64,000 nt of DNA from Ceraceosorus guamensis (lineage: Eukaryota > Basidiomycota > Exobasidiomycetes > Ceraceosorales > Ceraceosoraceae): assembly GCF_003144195.1 (NCBI RefSeq), contig NW_020290048.1:1-64000 (forward strand), given 5' to 3'. Of this stretch, positions 57,519-64,000 are shown piece after piece. Position numbers and translations under genes: made by a program. The notes beneath the pieces are model-generated. The model was not told the origin of the DNA, did no database searches, and saw only the letters and a list, made by a program, of their open reading frames with translations. Within the stretch, counting starts at the first letter, position 1; every line of letters begins with the position of its first letter.

Positions 57519-59220
57519 CTAGCTGATTCGCAACGGTCTTACAGCGGTCGCATCGATCTGTGTGAGCTGCGGAAGGGCGAGGATGATTTTGCGCCTGTAC
57601 GCTGGTCCTTCGGATCTCTGAGCGGGGTTGCCCTCCAGGTACACCGTGTTCAAATTGGGACACTTTTCAGTTCCCAATTGCGCTTCAAGAGCATTCAAGT
57701 CTGGAATCTGATTGTCGTTAGCCTGCGTTGGGCATGGACAGTCGCACGTCTCAGCTTACTTGAAATGCTCTGCAGACACCATGGCGCTGGTAGCGTGGAC
57801 TGAAGACTTACCCAGAACTCTTCCAAGTCCTTCAAATGGTCCACGTTCTCGATCCGAGCAATGCGATTGGCACCTATGTCAAGCGTGGTGAGCTTTCTGC
57901 ACTGCTCCAGCCCCTCTATCTTGCTCAGTCCATTGTGACTAATGTAGAGCTCTTCCAGATTCACGAGATTCGCCAAATTCTCTAGCTTGGTGATTCGATT
58001 GGACTGAATGCTCAATATTCGCAGGTTCACTAGAGAGTCGAGATTCTGTCGTGGCACAGATGGGCGTCAGAAGCGCAGTGAAGCCGCTCAAAAACCCCAT
58101 TAGACTCACCTCTAGCTTCGTAATCTTGTTCTTGCCCAGCCACAGCTCTTCTAGCTGCGTCAGCTGACCGATGTTCTCGATCGCCTGATCGTAGGAAATG
58201 ACAAAGTGGTGCAAATTCAGCACTCGCTATCGGCCCAGACTGATGAGCAATGGCGAAACGCACCCTCAAGCGATTGCCACCCAGTTCCAAGCTCCGCAAA
58301 TTTGTGGCGATCGAGCCTTCCAGGTCGCCTGGTCTCACGCGAGATATTTTGTTCTGTACAAAATATAGCGTCCTCAAGTGCCCCAACTCCTGCAGGTGTG
58401 AGATGTGCCTGATGGAGTTGAAGGAGTAATCGAGCGTTCTAAGGCATCAAGTGATGCTGCTATTGTTAAGCGCCCGTTTGAACAGTCGCCCATTCTTGAT
58501 TGCGCACTCACTCTAGCTGCGAGCACCCCTGCTGCAAGACATCACCGTACGTCTTTTCCAAGCCATTGTCGTACAGATCCAAGTCCTTCAATTCGGACAA
58601 GGACCCAATATCGCGCAGAGTGATCTTGCTTATCTCGTTTTGTCGCAAGCCTAATCTATGCAGAGATTTTGAGAATCGAGGTAGGTTGAGGCGCTTCAAG
58701 GATTTGTTGGAGAGCTTCAGGTGTGTCAAGTCGATGTACTGGGAGCGATAGAGCGAGAATGAGCAAGCGATGGAGCATTGTAGAAAGCGACAGCAATGCC
58801 AGAGCACGCTTGCCCTAGCCTGATGGTGTAGCGCACACTCACATTCTCATCATCAGCGTAGTCCGCCAGTAAGTTTTCTACTCCCTCCTCACCGTCCGCA
58901 TCCGCATCCTCTTCTCCCGCTGCATCGACAGTCTCCTCGACTTCTTCATGCTCCAGCTCATCATCGCTCTCCGGCTCTTTTGGCGCCGAAGGTGGGATTG
59001 GTGGCAGATCTGCTAACCTCGCCTGTTTTTTGACCGCAGTGCTGCTGCTGGAAGCTGCTTGATTCCCGCTGCTATGCGTTGCATCGACTGATCCGGAAGG
59101 AGCATTGATGACACGAGCTGATGTCGACGCGCTGGACTGTTCGGCACTGCCAGCGTCCGAGAGGCTGAGCGAGGCGAGATTGGCCTCTTGAGCCTCGCTC
59201 GACTTTGGCTCTCCTGGCAT
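57519..59220 (-). CDS. SDS22: Sds22, leucine-rich-repeat regulator of protein phosphatase 1
   Basis: Nuclear/cytosolic regulator that binds and matures the PP1 catalytic subunit. Exons (minus) 59220-58843, 58738-58512, 58438-58264, 58184-58110, 58045-57812, 57722-57519; 430 residues. About 125 residues of Ser/Glu-rich acidic N-terminus precede the leucine-rich repeats, which follow the 22-residue SDS22 pattern (LKRLNLPRFSKSLHRLGLRQNEISKI; LEELWLGKNKITKLENLDSL; LRILSIQSNRITKLENLANL; LEELYISHNGLSKIEGLEQC). The C-terminal cap reads CPNLNTVYLEGNP...LPQLTQIDATAVR, the family signature. Several introns fall between repeats, near repeat boundaries. Confidence 0.96.
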
Positions 59221-59885
59221 GCTGTCTAGTCCAGTACTGTAGCAGGCCAGGGTCGTGCGCGAGTGGGACTGAATGCGGCGTTCGTTGGGAGAGCAAGCAC
59301 ACTCGTCAGCTTCTCGATCAAGTGTGAGGAATCGAATTCAACCCTAATGTTGGAGCTGAACCTGCGAGCAGTCGCAGCGTAGGAATGGTGTAATCGTGAA
59401 TGGATGAGAGAGGAGAGAGGCCGTCACGCCGCCGCGTGTCCCTTTCACACCACGTTCGTGATTCGGTTGATGATCTGCGTCTGTCTTGCTGCTGCAACAC
59501 AGCTCGGGGTGGCTTCGCGCGCAGCTATCCGCGTCTAAATCCCGTACGCACCTTATCGCCGACGGACCACTCGCAGCTCAACACTCACCACTCTCGACTC
59601 ATGCAGCCGCGCACCTGCACGGCTCAGCATCCCTCATGATTCTTATTCTCCAATGTGACCATTTCAGCCTGTTGAATTACAATTGGAACTCTCAATGAAA
59701 TTGTTTTACCTGATCTCAAACTTCAGACCGCTCGTCAATTTCTTGTCGTTGTCACCAACCCACACACTCTGACTGACACAAACGAATCAAACACGACGCG
59801 CGATTGGCAGAGTCTAAGCTCGAAGGGGTTGAATGCAGCAAGAGGACACGTAAGAATCACACGAGGTGCAGCCGAGTCGAGACGT
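59221..59885. other. Intergenic region upstream of SDS22, downstream of NFS1
   Basis: 665 bp. Dispersed strings near 59390 and 59457. No supported gene. Confidence 0.5.
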
Positions 59886-61866
59886 CTAGCCGCTCCACTG
59901 GATAGACTTGAGGTCAATGCCCTCCTGCACCATTTCATACAGAGGTCTGCGAGTGAATCGGATGAGTGAAATTGTCAGCACCAAATTTGCACCCAAGCGA
60001 TGTCAAATCGATATAAAATACTCACGACATTTCACGAAGCCTCTCGACGACCGTGATGATCTTCTCAGCCACGTAGTCAACTTCTGCTTGGGTGGTGAAT
60101 CTACCAATGCCGAATCTGAGACTGGAGTGCGCGTTCTCGTCGTCCAGACCAAGCGCTCTAAGAACGTAGCTGGGTTCCAAAGATGCGCTCGTGCAGGCGG
60201 ATCCAGAAGAGAGGCAGATATCCTTGAGCGCCATGAGCAGCGACTCCCCCTCAACATACTGGAACGAAAGATTTGTGCAGCCTGGGTAGTGCTTAGATTG
60301 GTCTGCAGATCCATTGACGAGCACGTAGGGGATAGCGTCCATAAGCGTCTTCTTCAGGTAATCCGCCAGAGCAGAAATATGGGCGTGGTCGTACTGTCGT
60401 CAAGGCGTGTCAAGGCGTGCTGCATGTCAGTCAAGAGTTCAACCTCCAAAACCCTGCGCCGCACACCCGCTCAAGACCCCTGCACGCGCAGTCATTCGCT
60501 CTGCCGGTCGGCAAGATCGACGAAAGCGTCCGCTACCTGCCAACCAGTACAGCGCCCATCTCGAGATTGCAGATCGCCCCAGGAGAGCATCGCAGAGTAC
60601 ACCGCAACCCCAGCAGAGCGAGCTTGTTCTCGAAACGTAAGCAGCCATGGCTTGTTCCAGGCGGTGCTTTGACTTCATCATTGCGGAATAGAAGCAAAAG
60701 GGACTCGCGGCTCACCTTCATCTCTTGCTTGGCAAGTCTGGCCGCCTCACCGAAGCCAACGAGGAGGTGCGGTGCCAGAGTGCCGCTCCTCAATCCTCTC
60801 TCCTGTCCACCACCACTGATGATGGGCTCAAGTCTGACACGAGGCCGCCTTCGGACGTAACAGGCGCCTACGCCCTTTGGTCCGTAGATCTTGTGGGAAG
60901 ACAGGCTCATCAGATCTATGCCGAGGGCGTCGACATCCAGGTCAATCTTGCCTGCCGCCTGCGCTGCATCAGTGTGGAAGAGCGGCTTGCCCGAGAGTCC
61001 TTGCTCTTTAGCCAGGGCTGCTCCTTTTGTCTTGAGAAGCGCGCCGATTTCCTTCAGCGGCTGAATCACGCCGATCTCATTGTTCACTGCCATGATGCTG
61101 ACGACGGCCGTATCGGGTCGCAGAGCAGCCTCCAATTGCTCCAAAGAGATCAGTCCATCCTCCTGCACTGGCAAGTAGGTGACTTCGAAACCTTCCTCCT
61201 GCAATTTCCTAGCAGAGTCCAACACGCACTTGTGCTCCGTCTGAGTAGTGATGATGTGCTTCTTCTTTGAGCCATAAAAATGAGCAACTCCTTTCAAGCT
61301 CATATTGTTGCTCTCGGTGGCTCCAGAAGTGAAGATGATCTCTTTGCTATCTGCGCCAATAAGTTTGGCGACATGTTCGCGGGCTTCCTCTACGGCTGCC
61401 TCTGATTCCCAGCCGTAGGCATGAGTTCTCGAATGAGGGTTGCCGTATTGGTTCGTCAAGTAGGGAAGCATCGCATCGAGAACTCTGGGGTCCACTGGCG
61501 TGGTAGCTTGTGCATCCAGGTAGATGGGTCGCTTGGCGCTGCTGCCTGGTTGCGCTGTGGCGAGCAGCTCACTGAATTCTGCGGAGCATTGAAAGAACAA
61601 AGCAATTAGTCCTAGATTCGACAAAGCGTAAATCACTCCCATCTTGGTACTTGCCACTCACCTTTGTTGGCACGTTGAATACTTCCTCTACCTGCGCGAA
61701 CCTCTGGCTGAACGTTTGGCACGACGCTGGCTTGGTTGGGGGCCGAAGCAGTAGCATAACCTCTGGTGGCGATGGAACAGCTCGTACGACTTGCCGCTTG
61801 ACGAAGGGGAGCAGTGGAAGAAGTGGCTCTGCATGCCTTTTGGACCACTCGCGACGGGAGCGACAT
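59886..61866 (-). CDS. NFS1: Mitochondrial cysteine desulfurase Nfs1
   Basis: PLP enzyme that takes sulfur from cysteine for Fe-S cluster assembly (with Isd11 and Isu1) and tRNA thiolation. Exons (minus) 61866-61662, 61578-60716, 60393-60026, 59946-59886; 498 residues. The N-terminus ([17 protein letters not shown], Arg/Ser/Ala-rich, no acids) is a mitochondrial targeting sequence. Core motifs: [51 protein letters not shown] with the PLP lysine near residue 298, and [14 protein letters not shown] with the active cysteine near 423. The C-terminus [18 protein letters not shown] contains the conserved scaffold-binding tail. Intron 2 (60394-60715, 322 bp) is about three times the local norm and stays open for a further 60 codons. 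Confidence 0.97.
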
Positions 61867-62715
61867 GGTGTGTCCAAGTGTCGTGTGGCAAGCGATGCGC
61901 AAATTTGCCAGAAGACGCACAGACTTGTGACGACTTGTCAAGCCTATGGAATGGTGGAAGGTATTTGTTGAAAGCGATTGAAGCGTTACCACACTGTCTA
62001 GCGTTCAGGCGGCGACGGTGAGATGGTGGATGAGCGCAGAGTGACTTGAGGAGGTATTCTCTCTCCCGTGCTTGCCGGCGATACACTCACGAATGGTGAC
62101 TCATCAGACTCACTACTGACTGCATCGGCATCAGCTATACAGAATCACACGCCGCGACGGATGCACGGTCTCGAGGCCAGCTTTCCCGCGCGCGTCTGTC
62201 AGCACACGCTGCGCCTGCCTGGCTGCACAAATCAAGGGTCGAGCTGAGAGAGCATGCAGCACTCGCGCGATCTGAAGCTGAGCGAGACCGACGTCTTTTT
62301 TTGACTGGCCGGGGCTGCATGCAGGCACGTACATCAGCCACGTGGTTGCAGATCTGCCTCTCATGTCCAGAGTCTTGAGTCAAGAGTCAAGGAGTCGCCA
62401 GCACTCACGAATGCGACTCGCAACTGTGGTCATCTTCTCAGCACAACCTCGAGATCTCCATGCCTTGACGCCCAAGGGATCAATCAGAATCACGCTTCAT
62501 GTTCCAGGCAGCTTTCCTCGCTCACATCCAAGGAAAGGGCCTCCATGAGCCACATGCCCACCGCCTCTGACTTCGCTTCGTCCTCTCCGCCACGCTCATA
62601 GCCACGCCCCTCTCGAGTCTCGGTCCCTGATTCAGAAGGCCTCAGCATCAAGTGCTACGCCATGAGCGGCCGGATCGTTCTTATCCTGCTCACTCTTTGA
62701 GCAAGTCTCTCCACG
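61867..62715. other. Divergent intergenic region NFS1/SET3
   Basis: 849 bp with dispersed strings near 62088 (cactcacgaatggtgactcatc) and 62370-62395 (cttgagtcaagagtcaagg). No supported gene. Confidence 0.55.
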
Positions 62716-64000
62716 ATGGAAGTCGATTCAGAGGGTGCGACCTTGGCGCCACCACCCGCTCCAACCAGTGAAGTTGAAACTGGGTCTGAATTGAGCCTAC
62801 CCGTGGTCAATGCCTCAGTTTCCAAGCCACTTCGCGTCGGTCCTGAGGAGTCAGATAGCGACGCTGCAATCGATCCTTTGTTGACCGGCGCTGCTCCCAC
62901 ATCAGCAATGGACGACGATCCTCAGCGCGGTGCAGCAAGCACCAATGAGAAGAGCGTCGATGTAATCACACCAACCTCGTCTGCGAAGGTTTCAGGATCT
63001 GGAGCAGCGCTAGCGACACAGACGAAGGCGGGCCATGAAGACTATGAAGGAGATGATAGTGCCACTCAGGCACAGTCATCGATCCGCGACCGGCGAGAGG
63101 GAACCGCTGAAGGCCAAGTTGGCGGTACCACGATCGTTTCTGAGCCTCAGCCTCAGTACCACGATGGTATCCTTTCTCGGCGAAAGTCGATGCCGCCTTC
63201 GCCCCGAAAACCTATAGAGTCTCTACCGCCAGCACCGCCTGCGCTGATCTCCTCAAAGCCCTCGCTTTTGCCGAGCAGCAGCCCCCACCAATCTGGTCGC
63301 TCAATAGCTGACGTCACGGCAGTCTCGCATGCCAATAGCTCGTTCGAGAGCGCTGGCCCATCCCAGCAACAGCAACCAGATGGCCTTGCAGATGAAGACG
63401 ATATGGATGATGGAGACGACGCGACTGTGGACGACGAAGGTGGAGTCATCCGGTGCGCTTTGACGCGACTTCGATCTTTGCCGAAAGGTCGAAACTGATA
63501 GTCTAACACTCTTCCTAACAGGTGTATCTGCGGCTACGACACAGACGACGGCTTCACTATTCAGTGTGAGAGGTGTCTGGTATGGCAGCATTGTGCCTGT
63601 TTCGGCATGTCCCAAGCATCAGTCCCAGACGAGTATCTGTGCGAGATGTGCGACCCCCGTGAAGTCAACGTTGCCTTTGCTCAACAACATCAACAGCGAA
63701 GGCGAGAAGCGGAAGCACGCAAAGCTGTCGACACAGCCAGACGGCTCTCACAGTCACAATCTCAGCAGCAGCAGTTCGAACAGGCACGCGCCGAATTGTG
63801 GTCGCATCAACAGCAGCTGCAGCAGCACCAACAAGGAGATCAGGCTGTCCTGCAGCAAGTCAACAACTCTGCATCGCCACATGTAGAGGCGCAGTCCTCG
63901 ACTCCACCTCAAGGCCAGACCCAGGGGCGTAGTCGCAAGCCCACGCTGAACCTCGATACTAGCCAGACACCTGCTATGCCTAATGATCAGCCAGCTGGAA
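62716..64000 (+). CDS. SET3: Set3-type PHD protein, 5' part (3' end outside window)
   Basis: Exons 62716-63452 and 63522 to beyond the window, joined CG|G in frame. About 245 residues of acidic, Ser/Pro-rich N-terminus precede a PHD finger: RCICGYDTDDGFTIQCERCLVWQHCACFG split over the junction, then YLCEMCDPREV. The Cys4-His-Cys3 zinc ligands are visible, and the DGFTIQC and CDPREV wording is that of Set3 (yeast Set3C histone deacetylase complex; MLL5-related). A Gln/Arg-rich coiled stretch follows (QQHQQRRREAEARKAVDTARR, then poly-Gln). The SET domain, expected downstream, lies outside the window. The start at 62716 is the first ATG after in-frame stops and a pyrimidine-rich leader. Confidence 0.85.

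Noticed and set aside
60417-60860. 147-codon plus-strand frame over the long NFS1 intron
   Set aside because: Partly antisense to NFS1 coding sequence and with no own start context or homology; the intron explanation is sufficient.

Overview
The window is nuclear DNA of an intron-rich, gene-dense basidiomycete fungus. Protein-coding genes carry short introns (mostly about 70-110 bp, donor usually GTGAGT or GTAAGT, acceptor CAG), and the translated genes are clearly fungal (Tom22, Swc4, Fmp52, Spt23/Mga2, Yif1, Set3). The long intergenic spacers are full of degenerate TGACTCGTGACTC / AATCACGAATC strings. This, with the GC-rich genes, makes me lean to Ustilaginomycotina (smut relatives), but that placement is inference. 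I see no rRNA, tRNA, CRISPR, plasmid or bacterial features and no transposon or virus-like element.

Layout, left to right: ALT1 (alanine aminotransferase, 5' cut off, +), a fatty-acyl-CoA synthetase (+), an unrecognised Ser-rich/poly-Gln protein (+), RFC2 (+), UPF1 (-), SEC24 (+), SWC4 (-), TOM22 (-), a HAPSTR1/C16orf72-like protein (+), MLH3 (+), a 4E-BP-like translational repressor (-), YIF1 (+), a G3BP/Nxt3-type NTF2+RRM protein (+), FMP52 (-), SPT23/MGA2 (+), CAC2 (-), CCT6 (-), a small putative secreted protein (-), SDS22 (-), NFS1 (-) and the 5' part of SET3 (+). Exon boundaries were worked out by hand; for every complete multi-exon gene the exon lengths sum to a multiple of three and the joined reading frame follows the family.

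The genes are scattered housekeeping functions, not one pathway. Themes recur all the same: mRNA fate and translation control (UPF1, G3BP-like, 4E-BP-like), chromatin (SWC4, CAC2, SET3), replication/repair/recombination (RFC2, MLH3), ER-Golgi transport (SEC24, YIF1), lipid supply (acyl-CoA synthetase, SPT23/MGA2 as regulator of desaturation) and mitochondria (TOM22, NFS1, FMP52). There is no operon logic; neighbours are often divergent or convergent.

Most notable: (1) a protein at 30222-31418 (-) that keeps, at nearly the same residue numbers, the whole architecture of animal 4E-BP1 (TTPGG, YxxxxLL eIF4E-binding helix, two downstream Ser-Pro sites and a C-terminal FxMDL TOS-like tail); (2) an MLH3 whose endonuclease motif is intact but whose ATPase motif has Ala where the catalytic Glu31 should be; (3) a dispersed intergenic motif family of unknown role.
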